Below are positions 26,270 through 36,659 of a stretch of 64,000 nucleotides of DNA, piece after piece. Made by a program: the position numbers and the translations under genes. The DNA is from Sciurus carolinensis. Its lineage: Eukaryota; Chordata; Mammalia; Rodentia; Sciuridae. The stretch's first letter is position 1. Each line of letters starts with the position of its first letter. The stretch is taken from assembly GCF_902686445.1 (NCBI RefSeq), contig NC_062232.1, forward strand, positions 12,693,105 through 12,757,104, given 5' to 3'. The notes under the pieces were generated by a model. That model was not told the DNA's origin and searched no databases. It was given only the letters and a program-made list of their open reading frames with translations.

Positions 26270-26400
26270 ATGTTCCCCTCATAGCAACTATCAACTTCTG
26301 GTATGGTAGCCAATAACCATGTGTGGCTATTGAGCACTTAAAGTGTGCCTAGTATGAATTGAAGCATTCAGTGAGGGTAAAATGCATATGTGAGTTTGAT
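26270..26400 (+). mobile_element. hAT-type MER fossil fragment
   Basis: GGTAGCCAATAACCATGTGT and GGCTATTGAGCACTTAAAGT match the same family as 25150-25260, same orientation. Confidence 0.45.
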
Positions 26401-26436
26401 ACTTAGCATGAAAAATTGATGTAAAATCTTCCATTA

Positions 26437-26521
26437 TTTTTTTTGCACTGCTGGGAATCCAATCTAGGACCTTTTGCATGCTAGGCTAGTGCCTTACCTC
26501 TGAACTATACCCCTGGACCTC
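26437..26521 (-). mobile_element. Diverged ID SINE, antisense
   Basis: TTTGCACTGCTGGGAATCCA, TTTTGCATGCTAGGCTAGTG and CTGAACTATACCCCTGGACC. Confidence 0.7.
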
Positions 26522-26594
26522 ATTAACAATTTTTTATGTTGATTCTATGTTGAAGTGGTATTGGGTTAAAATAGATTATTAAGATTAATTTCAC

Positions 26595-27135
26595 CTTTTA
26601 CAAACTTTAAAATTAAAGTTTTATTGTGATAAAATGCATATAATATAAAAAATTTCCATCTTACTCATTTTTAAGTGTACAGTTTAGTAACATTAGTATA
26701 TTGACATTGTGGTGCATTCAGTTTCTAGAACTTTTTCACCTTGCCTTTCAAAAAGGAAGCTCTTTACTCACCTCCAGTCCCCTGGCAACCATCCTTCTAT
26801 CTTTCTAATTCTGTTCCTTTGAATCTGATATCTGACTACTCTTTTTTTTTGGTTTGGTACATGGGCTTGAACCCAGGGCAGCTTAACCACTGAGCCACAT
26901 CCTCAGCCCTTTTTGTTTTTTATTTGGAGAAACAGGGTCTTTCTAGGTTGCTTAGGGCCTCGCCAAGTTGCTGAGGCTGGCTTTGAAGTTGTGATCCCTC
27001 TATCTCAGACTTGTAAGTTGCCAGGTGTGTGCCATTGCACCTGGCTCTGAGTCTGACTATTCTCGATACCTCATATAAAGGGAATTGTATTGTATTTGTC
27101 TTTTTATGAGTGACTTATTTCATACTTTAAAAAAG
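26595..27135 (-). mobile_element. Old L1 (L1M-type) 3' end, antisense, split by SINE
   Basis: AGTTTTATTGTGATAAAATG, CATTTTTAAGTGTACAGTTT and CCTCCAGTCCCCTGGCAACC before the SINE; CTCATATAAAGGGAATTG after it. This is a familiar old L1 3' UTR. Confidence 0.65.
26847..27051 (-). mobile_element. Composite SINE, antisense
   Basis: TGGGCTTGAACCCAGGGCAG to TGCCATTGCACCTGGCTC. Flanked by TCTGACTACTCT and TCTGACTATTCT. Confidence 0.86.
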
Positions 27136-28315
27136 CTTTTTAATATGACTTCTACAAAAATGCAGTTATGTATATGGCTAACCTTCTATTTCTAGTGAAC
27201 AGAATTGAATGACCATAAACATGTTAGATGGAACATGGGCTCTCTGTCCAACTTTGACCACTCCCTGTTGTCTGTAAAATGAGGCCCAGTATCACTTGCC
27301 ATTAGTATTGTATTTATGCTGCTTACATGTTTTCTAGTGAATCGAGGAAATTTAAAAAATATTTTTTTAAATCCATGTCTCCATCAAATATAGAAAAAGA
27401 AGATTTTCCCTTACTTTATAGAGGGCTCCATGTTTGAAAAACGGGAAGCATTGCTTCCCTTGTGGAAGGGAAAAACAGTCATTTAATATACAAAACATTT
27501 CTACGTTCAAAGAATATACCTAAGATACCACTAAGAAACAATTGTTGCTTTAGATGGTTACTCATTAAGTTTGGGAGACAAGATACTAATGAACTAGTAT
27601 AAAAGGACCTTGTCCAATGATTTTTTTAACATACATCACTGTGTAGCATATACTTTATTGATTAATTTTCTAAATAAAGTTTCACTTTCAAATTTGGTGT
27701 GTGTATGACCAGGAAAAACATTTAGACTGGAAACTTATAGAGTTTTATCTTTTTATTTTTAAATAGCTTCTAGCAGCTTAAGGGAAATGGCACCTTCATG
27801 AGAATTTTCAGTGATAAAAATGTTATGTATGGTTACAATTCTGTTAAGTGATGATTGTTTAAAACCACACGACTAAAGAAAGTATATAGAAATTTAGCTA
27901 TATTTTGTCGTTTGCTGTTTGATGGCCATCTGGGAGAGCGTGTTTATTTCTTAGGCGAACAGTTCTGGAGAAATGCCATAGCCAGAGTGGGAGAATGTTT
28001 GAAATGGCAGTGTCCTAAAGGGCATCTGGGACCCCTGTTTAAGTCCTAGTAACAGCACAGGTCGCATTGTTCCCTAGAGTGGTCTTTCGAATGCCAGTAA
28101 AACACTGTTCAGGGAGCTTATAAATCCTGAGTATCTCTTGCTTTTCTCTCTCAAGAAGTATTTGGAAGTAGAATCATTCTTTCATGGGCAGATCAGGATA
28201 CAAAATATTTTATGTGATCTTTTTCCATCTTTTTAGATCGTTTTTGCAGAGTGTGCTGAAACACTTTTCTGAGAATAGAACATAGATTGGCTTATATTTG
28301 ATTCACTAAGACTCT

Positions 28316-28369
28316 GCAAGACTTTTGAAATCCATTTCTCTTGCAAGACTTTTGAAATCCATTCCTGCC
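28316..28369 (+). repeat. 27-bp tandem duplication
   Basis: Two head-to-tail units beginning GCAAGACTTTTGAAATCCAT. Unit 2 (28343-28369) differs from unit 1 only near its 3' end. Confidence 0.9.
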
Positions 28370-28411
28370 TTGAGTGCTGGAGAATTGCCCAAGGTTGGGA
28401 AACAATATAAC

Positions 28412-28459
28412 ATTAAAAATGGCGACTCTCCTCTCTTTAGAGGAGAGTCTTGGTTTAAT
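28412..28459. repeat. Perfect short hairpin with outer stem
   Basis: GACTCTCCTCT (28424-28434), loop CTTT, then AGAGGAGAGTC (28439-28449): an 11-bp perfect stem. ATTAAA at 28412-28417 also pairs with TTTAAT at 28454-28459 across an asymmetric internal loop. No known RNA gene is recognised. Confidence 0.8.
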
Positions 28460-29179
28460 TTTCCAGATTGGTTCCTCTAGTTATGTCTCTTGGGCCCTTG
28501 GCTGATTGATCACACAGGGATTTGTCATATTGCCTGCTTCTTTGAATCAAATGTGGACATAGCAACTAAAAATAAACATGATGTGGATATTGGAGAAACA
28601 GGGGCCTTCTTTGCCTGGGGAGCTGGGATACTTGCTGTTGCTAAGATGTTTTCTGGCTTTAGCACAGCATCAATCATTGGAAGTACAGCTGTGTTTTTGG
28701 AATGGAGGGCTGATGGAAGCTCAAAGCCAGTCTGATGAGTATTATACTGAACAATGGATACAGATGCAAATCATTATGCATAATCCATAATACTATCCTC
28801 ATGTTTTATGGGTCTTTGTGCCATGTGATTGTGTGTGATTTGCAGTGCCCAGAAGTATAAGTATGCCAAAGTATCATTTCCATTTTCAAAATAGTTTTGT
28901 TAGAAATTTGAAAGATAAGTAAATATACCAGACTGGTGCAATTCAGTTCTTTGTAGCTTTGTGAGTGGCTAATGGTTTTGACATTAGAATATTGTTGAAC
29001 TTTAGATTGATTGCTTGGACTTGATACCATTTTCCTTATTATGTTAAGTAAAGACAAACAGAGATTGAGTGTGAAAGTTCCTTAAAGAACTACATTAAGT
29101 GAAAAACTGTTCTACCCAGTAAGTTCGCCCAAGGAATGGGAGACCTTGATGAAAGGTCTTGCTTAAGGACAAACTTGCT

Positions 29180-29395
29180 TGGGTTCAAAACGTGGCTCAT
29201 TCAAAGATGAAGCTCTGTGATCTTGTCAATATTATTGAGCTCCTTCATGCCAGTTTCCATATGTGTAAAGGGAGTTGGTAATGATGGTTTTTATCATCCA
29301 GAGTTGTTGTGAGGATTAAATGAGTTAATATTTGCAGTTCCTGAACACTGCATCTGGCATATTTAAGCATTGTGTAAGTTCTACTTGATACCATT
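29180..29395 (+). mobile_element. MIR SINE
   Basis: GGGTTCAAAACGTGGCTCAT, CAGTTTCCATATGTGTAAAG and GTTGTTGTGAGGATTAAATG with TGAACACTGCATCTGGCATA: a full MIR order in sense. Confidence 0.8.
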
Positions 29396-29722
29396 TGTCA
29401 CTTACTGTATTTTTACAATGTCAAATCCATTTTTCTTGGCACTGAACTACAGGAAAAAGTAGGAGGTCATTTTCAAACCTGAATTTGTCTTGCAGTGATT
29501 CAACAGCATTGAAAAGTGTTAAGCCAGAGCACCTTGGTTAAAACCATAGCATTTTTCCACCATGATATTATTCTGAATCCTCATTGTGCCTAATTTAATC
29601 TATATTTAGTGTTCTGAATTTTTTCCTCAAAAATGATTCATCTTTTGGCCATTGAGTTCCCCTTTTTTTTTGCAGTTTAAAATTAAAGCCTCACTTGAGC
29701 TTTTCTTATTCTGGTCCTAAAG

Positions 29723-29871
29723 AACTGCCTCTGCCTCGCTTTATGATGTCAAAGAACGATGGCGAGATACGATTTGGGAACCCAGCTGAGCTGCATGGGA
29801 CTAAGGTTCAGATTCCATATTTAACCACGGAGAAAAATTCCTTCAAAAGAATGGACGATGAGGATAAACAG
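29723..29871 (+). CDS. REPS2: REPS2 internal exon: start of inter-EH linker
   Basis: A 149-bp exon. With the G carried from the previous exon it gives exactly 50 codons, from ELPLPRFMMSKNDGEIRFG through TTEKNSFKRMDDEDKQ, and ends on a codon boundary. The PLPRF motif directly after EH1 is shared by REPS1 and REPS2, but the following residues fit only REPS2 as I recall it. Acceptor is TCCTAAAG (AG at 29721-29722), with a rather short, interrupted pyrimidine tract; donor is GTAAAC from 29872. The exon is polar and probably unstructured, linking EH1 to the Ser/Pro-rich region. The frame also stays open upstream (from 29695), but that part is intronic. The encoded function is linker only; no catalytic motif is seen. 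Confidence 0.94.
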
Positions 29872-31556
29872 GTAAACAATCTGATTAGGTATGTTCATTT
29901 GATTCTGATCATGAAACTTCTCGTAGCAGGGCCTCATGTCTGTTGTTAAGCTTCCAGCAAGTCTCACCATCTGGAACACAATTATAGACTTGGAAGTGAG
30001 CCAGTAAAGTTTCCTTGTAGCAAAATAAAGAGAATGACGCATAGGAATTACCGTGAGTCACCCAGGGGCCCTTTAGAGCCTACTTAAGTGTAGAATTGTA
30101 TCTAAAATAAGGCTACTGAATTAATACACTTATTTTGCTTTCTCTAGGTCATTGGTTTTCTTACTGGGTTCTTTGAAATGTAACTTTTAGGAGTTAATAG
30201 ACCCTTTCTTCCAAAAAAGAAGTCTATAAAAAAGGTTTTGCTGGGTAAATATGTTTGGAGAATGCAGGTTCATATCTCACTTTTTTGGGGAAAGTTTTAA
30301 ATCTCAGTCTTGGAAATTCATAGTTAATGTTGGCACAGTACAAGTCCTGAGGAGTCCTGCTGTGAAGAGACCTGGAGGTCTGTGTTTAATATGCTCCTTT
30401 CACCAGGGAATCCTTCCAAGGGAACATGTTTGGAATGCCATCTTGGGTAATGCTGCTATTACCCTTTTAGCAGGTTTGGAACCAGAATAGGGAGGATGGG
30501 CTTTTAAAATCAGGCCACTAATTGCAAGTCAGATGTTAATTGGTAGAGACAAAAATATGAAATCCCATAAGAATGGGCCTATTAAGAAGAGATAAATAGT
30601 CTACACATGAGTAAACCCAGAGGACATCAAGGCACAACTCATATTTCTGATAAGGAATCTGAACCACATAGAGAAGTCAAATTATAATTGACATAGTGTC
30701 TTCCACAAGTTAAAGAAATGTAGTTTATTTTAGGAAGACTTGAGTGAAAATGTTTTTAAATTCAATGGATATCAAAGGATTATATTGGAGAATTAACATA
30801 TGGCTCACATTGCTGATGTTGAATATCTGAGGCATTGCTGCAGAAACTTTATATTTATAGTTAAGTGAGGTGTAGCACATTGTTAATTACATGTACTGTT
30901 GCTTTCATCATTCTGACACATTTTAAACTAGCTCTTCAGGGATATATTAAAAAGGGTGGTGCATGAATTTCTAGTTAATATTCTTTGTCATATTTCCCCA
31001 CCAACATTTGGAGAGGAATGAAGATCCCCAATACCACAGTGGTTGATAGCAAGGGAAATTTCCAGGCCTGGTCCTGGGCTATGTGAATGAAGACCCATCC
31101 TTTCACTTGAGGCTGGGGTCATAACCATTCTCTGGGTATGAGTGTACACTTCAAAGCAAATATATTTTTCTTTTTTTAAAAAAACAGTATTTGATCAGTA
31201 GCTCAGATTACATATTTCTCTTTAGACTAAAGAAGCCAGTAGTCTCTGTATTTTGTAAAAAAAACAGTTTCCTTATTACTTGGATACCCCAAAGTTACTA
31301 CTCTATTGGTAGTGTTTGAGAGAAAAAAATTAAAAAAAGAAGAGGAGGAAACCCACCAGCACAGGTGCATATTTGAATTGGGATTCAATTTATGACTTGT
31401 GAAGGCTTCATCTTAGTATTTAGGAGTAGGCTAGTCAGAGTAGTTTAGCAATAATGTATTGTTTTGTATTGTTTTGCAGTCACTTAGTGTAAAAGAAAGC
31501 AAAAATGCTAACATTTTACTTTGGTATAGCATTAAGGATTTAAAATATAAATTTAA

Positions 31557-31905
31557 AATAGAAGGGAGATCAGTGGAGTCAAGGAAGAGAATAGAAGGGG
31601 AGGGAGCAGGATGGGAAAAGGGAGGAACAGTTGAATGAAATTGATCAAGTTATGCTATGTACATATATGAATATGCCAATGTGAGTTTCACTTTTATGTA
31701 TATCTATAAAGTACCAATTAAAAAATATAAATAAATAGAAGGAAGACCAGTAGTGTAGAGAAAGGGGAACAGGAGGAGGGAGGAGCAAAGGGAAAGAGGA
31801 AGGAACTACTCAAAACTGAGCTGGAGCAAATTATATTCCACACATGTGTGATTATGTCAAAATGAACCCCAGTAGTATGTATAACTATAATGTACTAAGT
31901 AAAAA
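31557..31905 (+). repeat. Tandem pair of ~175-bp purine-rich repeat units
   Basis: Unit 1 starts AGAAGGGAGATCAGTGGAGT and ends ATATCTATAAAGTACCAATT. Unit 2 starts AGAAGGAAGACCAGTAGTGT and ends ATAACTATAATGTACTAAGT. Both run from a GA-rich head to a TATGT-rich tail and an A run. They resemble the 3' ends of rodent L1 but I do not assign a family. Confidence 0.65.
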
Positions 31906-31932
31906 AAAAAAATATATATATATATATATTTA
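31906..31932. repeat. A run and (TA)n
   Basis: Poly-A followed by ATATATATATATATAT at the end of the repeat pair. Confidence 0.9.
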
Positions 31933-32332
31933 ATTACTCACATTTGATAAGTGTTAAGTCCAGGAAATAGAAGTCTTTGTTAATGAATGAACATTGAATC
32001 TATCCACAAAGAGATCACAGTTGGGGAGAATGAATATTATGTCATGTGGTCAGTATCTTTCATTTTTTAAAGGAAAATATTATTAGAATAACTGAAGGAG
32101 TTTCAGGCTTATTTCAATAATTTAGGTAACACCGGTAAGACTTTGTTCTCTACGAGACTTTTGAATCCTCAGACACTGCCTTTTAACCTTGCTGCATTTT
32201 ATGAGGGAACATTCTCCCCACTTGTTAAATTAGCCAGGTCACTGGCTGTAGAGTTGTGTTATGCTTCCTAACTGTGACTCAGAATGCCAGGCTTCTCAAG
32301 TGGTTGCCTCTGAACTCTGCTCTGTTTCTTTG

Positions 32333-32338
32333 AAGCAG
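32333..32338 (+). other. REPS2: Tandem NAGNAG splice acceptor of REPS2
   Basis: The sequence AAGCAG directly precedes GAAGCACAG. Splicing after AAG (exon from 32336) adds one Gln codon; splicing after CAG (exon from 32339) omits it. The previous exon ends on a complete CAG codon, so both choices stay in frame and give KQQEAQ or KQEAQ. Two REPS2 isoforms differing by one residue are known to me from memory in human, which agrees with this site; that recollection is not checked here. Confidence 0.75.
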
Positions 32339-32462
32339 GAAGCACAGTCTCCCACGATGTCACCCCTCGCCTCCCCTCCTTCTTCCCCGCCTCATTATCA
32401 GAGGGTGCCCTTGAGCCATGGCTACAGCAAACTGCGGAGCGGCACAGAACAGATGCATCCAG
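32336..32462 (+). CDS. REPS2: REPS2 internal exon: Ser/Pro-rich linker
   Basis: A 127-bp exon when the first AG of the NAGNAG is used, or 124 bp from 32339. It reads (Q)EAQSPTMSPLASPPSSPP, then HYQRVPLSHGYSKLRSGTEQ and MHP plus one base. The run of SP and SPP motifs is typical of a disordered region phosphorylated by proline-directed kinases (inference). It sits between the two EH domains. The trailing G joins CT of the next exon to make Ala (HP-A-PYEA), confirming the phase. Donor is GTAAGA from 32463. The exon is distinctly GC-richer than the surrounding intron. No frame damage is seen. Which 5' end is used is uncertain; the product call is not. Confidence 0.93.
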
Positions 32463-33268
32463 GTAAGACGCGACCTGGGGGTCAGCAGTCCCAGGCAGTG
32501 TCTTAGAGGTTTTTTATAATCTACCAGGCAGCAATGCTACCAGCTGCTTAATTTCCTGATTTAATTACTCTTGTCTTTGGAAACATGGCTCAATTTAATT
32601 TTATATTTTCAAAAAGCAAGGTTTTTTAAAAAATGAAATTAAATATATTTCAGTAATGGTTCATTACCTGTCCTAGAAACTCATTCATCTTTAGATTTAT
32701 AAACAACTATTTATATGATTTAATCTTTCATATACAGATTTTGTTAAATAGGAGCAGAGCTTGCTAAAGGTTTGCAGTTTGGGGGAATTGTTATTCCTTT
32801 TTGCAAACATAACAAACATTTTAATATAATAACTACCTTTATGAAATTTCTTTAAAGTATAGACTTGCAAAGCAAAGGAGTTGATCTACCCTTTAAAGAC
32901 TGAGCACATAAATGAAAATATTTAGCTCTTGTGTTTTGGAATAAAGATAAGGGAAATGCTAGGGAAAGGATTTTACTGAGAAGCATGCAATGCACACCAT
33001 TGTGGGGCTGCCTGCTTGCTCACACTTATGCTCCGCTGGCGATGTTAGTGGTAAAATATGTTAGTTGGTTCTGAGGATGACTTGCAGAGTTGGCTTCCTG
33101 GACTGCAATGTTTAAAGCTTCATAAATTCACCGCAACATCTTGTCCTTCTGGGGTTCAGGCTTCTAGTTTTATGATAGGACCAATTTACGGTTTTCTCGA
33201 ATTGATGTCCTATAGCGCCCCTCCCTTTATTTTGTGGGTGGTGACTGAAAATGACCCAGTTTCTGCAG

Positions 33269-33296
<28 letters not shown>
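33269..33296. repeat. 28-base T homopolymer
   Basis: Uninterrupted T run following TTTCTGCAG. No SINE body is attached on either side. Confidence 0.9.
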
Positions 33297-33300
<4 letters not shown>

Positions 33301-33399
33301 CATTGAAAATAGTAGGACTTCTAGAGGGGCACAGAAATAAAAATATGTGCTAGGCTGAACTAGAGAGAGACTATAATCTGGCAGAGAAGCGGGGATGAC

Positions 33400-33615
33400 A
33401 TGATGGAAAGAGTTTTGGATTGGAACCAGAAGGTCTGGGTTTCTGTGAGTAGCTTACATGACTTTGGGCAAGCCATTTAACTTCTCTGAACCATGGTTTT
33501 CTTGCCTCTTTTAAAAATACAGTCACAGTGTCCTTTAGGGATGTTATGGGTATTCAGTGAGAACTGAATCTGTATGAAATCTGTTGGGAAATGAAGTCCT
33601 GTGTAAATGCAAGAT
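33400..33615 (+). mobile_element. MIR SINE
   Basis: GATGGAAAGAGTTTTGGATT, TGACTTTGGGCAAGCCATTT and CTTCTCTGAACCATGGTTTT, in MIR order. Confidence 0.75.
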
Positions 33616-34014
33616 GACGTTGCTAATGGTTGGTAACAAAATAATCACTTTCCTGAAACTTGAATATCCCACTGGTGTTGAAAACTCAACAGGACTGAGA
33701 ATTCTTCACTATCCTCTTATTGTTTTCCTTGCCTAATTTCTCTATTTTTAGAAGTAGGTCTTTTTTTTTGTTTCTAATATTATCAGAGGTTTGGAAGTTG
33801 GTTTTTAATTCATAGGACAATTTTATTTTCTTATACTAAGTCAGCCTGTCACTAAGTTCTACCTTCTACATTGTTTAAAAAACTTGTCTGTACTCTTATT
33901 TCTTATTCTATCCAAATTGGGCTTCGAAGTCCTCCAGTGCAAGCAAAGCAACCTGCTTCTCTCTATCTTTCTGGACTAATAGCAGCCTATGCCAAGACTA
34001 TCCATGCTTCCATG

Positions 34015-34740
34015 CCTTTGTATACTTTTTTAAGTGAGGTGAAATTTACACATGATAAATGCACACTTTTTTTGTGGGGAGGGGATATGGAGGATTGAAC
34101 CTAGGGGTTCTTAACCACTCAACCACATCACTAGTACTTTTTATTTTTTATTTTGTGGCAGTGTCTCGCTAATTTACTAAGGGCCTCACTAAGTTGCTGA
34201 GGCTGGCCTCAAACTTGGTATCCTCCTGCCCCAGCCACCTGAGTTGCTGGGATTACAGGCATGTACCACTCACTGTGCCTGGCAGAATGCACACATTTTA
34301 AATCATCAATTTTAACAAATAGATATGCCTGTGTAGCACCACTTAAATAAAAAATGCAACATTCCATTATGCCACAGATAACCTCTCCAGTCACGGCCTA
34401 CTCCCCAATGCAAGCATGTTTTGATTTTCTGTCACTGTTTTGCCTCTTCCAGAATTTCATACAAATGGGAACATACAGAATGATTGTGTTTGCTGTCCTT
34501 CCCTCAGCATAATGGTTGAAATTCATTATTATTGTTGCATTGGTATTTCTTTCTGTGTTATTTTCAGTAGATTCCATAGTGCGAATATATCACAATTTGA
34601 TGACCATTCTCTGAGTGGACATTTTACTTGTTTCTAATGTTTGGCTGTTATGAATAAGGATACTATGAACATTTTTGCATGAATATTTTTGTGACATCTG
34701 CTGTCATTTCTCTGACACATAAGAGTGGAATCTCTAGGTC
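34015..34740 (-). mobile_element. Old L1 (L1M-type) 3' end, antisense, split by SINE
   Basis: AAGTGAGGTGAAATTTACAC before the SINE. After it: AGAATTTCATACAAATGGGA, CCTCAGCATAATGGTTGAAA and GGCTGTTATGAATAAGGATA. Confidence 0.7.
34069..34284 (-). mobile_element. Composite SINE, antisense
   Basis: GGATATGGAGGATTGAACCT to ATGTACCACTCACTGTGCCTG. AATGCACAC on both sides marks the target-site duplication. Confidence 0.86.
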
Positions 34741-35119
34741 TTAGTGTTGTAAATAAGAAACTACCAGAGTTCTGGATTTGGTACTAAACTTTGGAGTGAT
34801 GAAATCTTAAGGTATTTTTTTTTAATATTCCTATCCTTGGAGAAGGATGGTAGTTCTATTTCCTTCCTAAACCTCCTGTAAAGTGATTGAAGAATTACTT
34901 TGTTTGCACTGAGTTGAATGTTTTGGATTTCATTTGAAAGCAAAGCAAGTCAGTACAATAAATAACATCTACCATTTAAGTTCGTGAGTTCAGGTCCAAT
35001 TGAGAAATGATCCAGAAGTCAGATCGATGACAAACTGAATATCACCTTTCTTGATTATACAGCTGACTGGAGCATATGTCATAGATATGTGGCCTGATGG
35101 ACTTCAGACACTCATTTTT

Positions 35120-35210
35120 TTTGTTTTTTTTTTTGCGGTGCTGGGGATTGAACCCAGGTCCTTGTGCTTGCCTTGCAAGCACTCTACCCACTGAGCTATC
35201 TCCCCAGCCC
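35120..35210 (-). mobile_element. ID SINE with perfect 15-bp TSD
   Basis: GCGGTGCTGGGGATTGAACC, TTGCCTTGCAAGCACTCTAC and GAGCTATCTCCCCAGCCC. CAGACACTCATTTTT is identical at 35105-35119 and 35211-35225: a recent insertion. Confidence 0.92.
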
Positions 35211-35383
35211 CAGACACTCATTTTTACAGTCATAGGCAGGGTTGGCAAACTCAGGCTTTCCATACAGTAGGAAGAGGACATCCACCTTCAGAATGACACC
35301 CTCTTTACCCCACCACATGCAAATGAGGCATCATCTAGGCCTTACTAATGAAATATCTCCCCCTCTCTCTCCCCTCACTTTGT

Positions 35384-35395
35384 TGTCTGTCTGTC

Positions 35396-35428
<33 letters not shown>

Positions 35429-35480
35429 CCCCCTTCTTTCTCCCTGCCCCTTCCCTGTCTCTCTTCTCTCTCCCACCCTC
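35384..35480. repeat. CTGT/CT pyrimidine microsatellite
   Basis: GTCTGTCTGTCCTGTCTGTC passing into (TC)n and a C/T-only stretch of about 80 bases. Confidence 0.9.
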
Positions 35481-35689
35481 CCTCCAAGGGAAGGCCTTGT
35501 TGGTGAGGGACTGGAGGTGAAGGCCAGATAATATTTTCCTCCCTCATATCTCCCCCTGGGAAATAGGAGCCTCTTCCTTCTTATGGGAAGCAGAGGCACG
35601 TGGAATTCATGGGCTTTGCCTCCCAGGTCAAGTTTATGACCACTACAATCCCAACCGTGCTGTGGTTAACTGTTTTAAATCTTTTGGCA

Positions 35690-35838
35690 GCTAGACCCCA
35701 TGGTACATGCTTGCCATCCTAGTGACACACAAGTTTGAGGCCAGCTTTGGCAACTTAATGAGACCCTGTCTCAAAATAAAATAAATAAAGGGCTGGAGGT
35801 ATAGCTCAGTGGTTCAATCCCTGGAACCATTAAAAAAA
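35690..35838 (+). mobile_element. Shortened composite SINE
   Basis: CCATGGTACATGCTTGCCAT, AAGTTTGAGGCCAGCTTTGG, GAGACCCTGTCTCAAAATAA and GGTATAGCTCAGTGGTTCAA. The GAGGCAGGAGGATC part is deleted. Confidence 0.78.
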
Positions 35839-35939
35839 TCTTTTGGCAGAGTGCAGTTGATATTAAGTGTTGAACTCAGTATTCAGTCAACATGGAATAA
35901 CATTAAAAAATCCTACTTGTAAACAGACAATGCCTACCT

Positions 35940-36001
35940 ACTTACTTTTCTTGATTTGAATTGTTTGCTCACTTACTTTTCATGATTTGAATTGTTTGCT
36001 C
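35940..36001 (+). repeat. 31-bp tandem duplication
   Basis: ACTTACTTTTCTTGATTTGA… is repeated once with a single T-to-A difference (35940-35970 and 35971-36001). Confidence 0.92.
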
Positions 36002-36659
36002 TCAATGTATGTTATTTTTTTGCAGTTTTTGTAGCCATTCCTTGTACATTCTGCAAATCTGCTTAATGGTTTGCCAGGCAATCATTTTGAGATTTTAATG
36101 TGTTATAATATTGTTCTCCAGTTGCTAGGAAGAAATGAAGAAAGCAGATGTGAGCTCAAGAGTGGTTTGTTCTTGATGTGCTATTGTTATACCTTCTTTA
36201 TTTTAGAAAGATCAAACCATGATAAACTGATGCCATAAGAGACTGCTCAGTTCTCCATCTGATTTTATTTATAAGTAAACTACAGAAAGTATTATATGTA
36301 TTTATATTCTGTCCAGAACTTGGGACTGTTAACCCACAGAGATGAGAAATGGTTTCAACCTGGGTGATAAATTTCTTTTTCTGTTGGAGCTGAATACTAC
36401 CTGGTTATGTTGAACTGTCTTTCTACCACATTGACAAGGTTATTTTTAAGTGTTCTGGAAATAAAATAAGTAAAAAAATACATTCTTTTTTGGGCCTTAG
36501 AAACTTTTTTAAAGGTAGTGAAATCATTTTTAAAGTTTGGCTACTGAATAGTAGACTAGCATAAACATAAAATACATTTATTCATTTTTGTACTTGGTTT
36601 TGTCTTCTGTATAATAAGGAAGGCAGTGCCATATATTTTTTAGAAATAAATGATAATGT

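Larger units (their letters stand above)
9071..29722 (+). other. REPS2: REPS2 intron, 20.7 kb
   Basis: Large intron between the EH1 exon and the exon encoding the start of the linker. Donor is GTGAGT and acceptor is AG at 29721-29722. Main contents: an L2 (12.1-13.5 kb), an old antisense L1 (13.6-20.9 kb) with many SINEs in it, MER5A-like and MER20 fossils, a GT/GA microsatellite (23.4 kb), MIRs, hAT-type fossils, and a short perfect hairpin near 28.43 kb. A stretch at 10110-10480 resembles an ancient interspersed repeat that I cannot name. 9071-11090, 22180-22790, 23510-24730 and 27140-29170 otherwise look like plain intron. Confidence 0.85.
29872..32335 (+). other. REPS2: REPS2 intron, 2.5 kb
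   Basis: Intron running from donor GTAAAC to the tandem acceptor AAGCAG. Most of it is AT-rich sequence without recognisable repeats (29872-31550). It then contains a pair of purine-rich ~175-bp repeat units (31557-31905) and a short (TA)n run at 31913-31930. No coding exon is seen. Confidence 0.85.

Noticed and set aside
28490..28735. 81-codon frame with protein-like composition (FFAWGAGILAVAKMF)
   Set aside because: No family recognised, no splice-site support and no known REPS2 exon here; codon-conservation scoring across rodents would decide.
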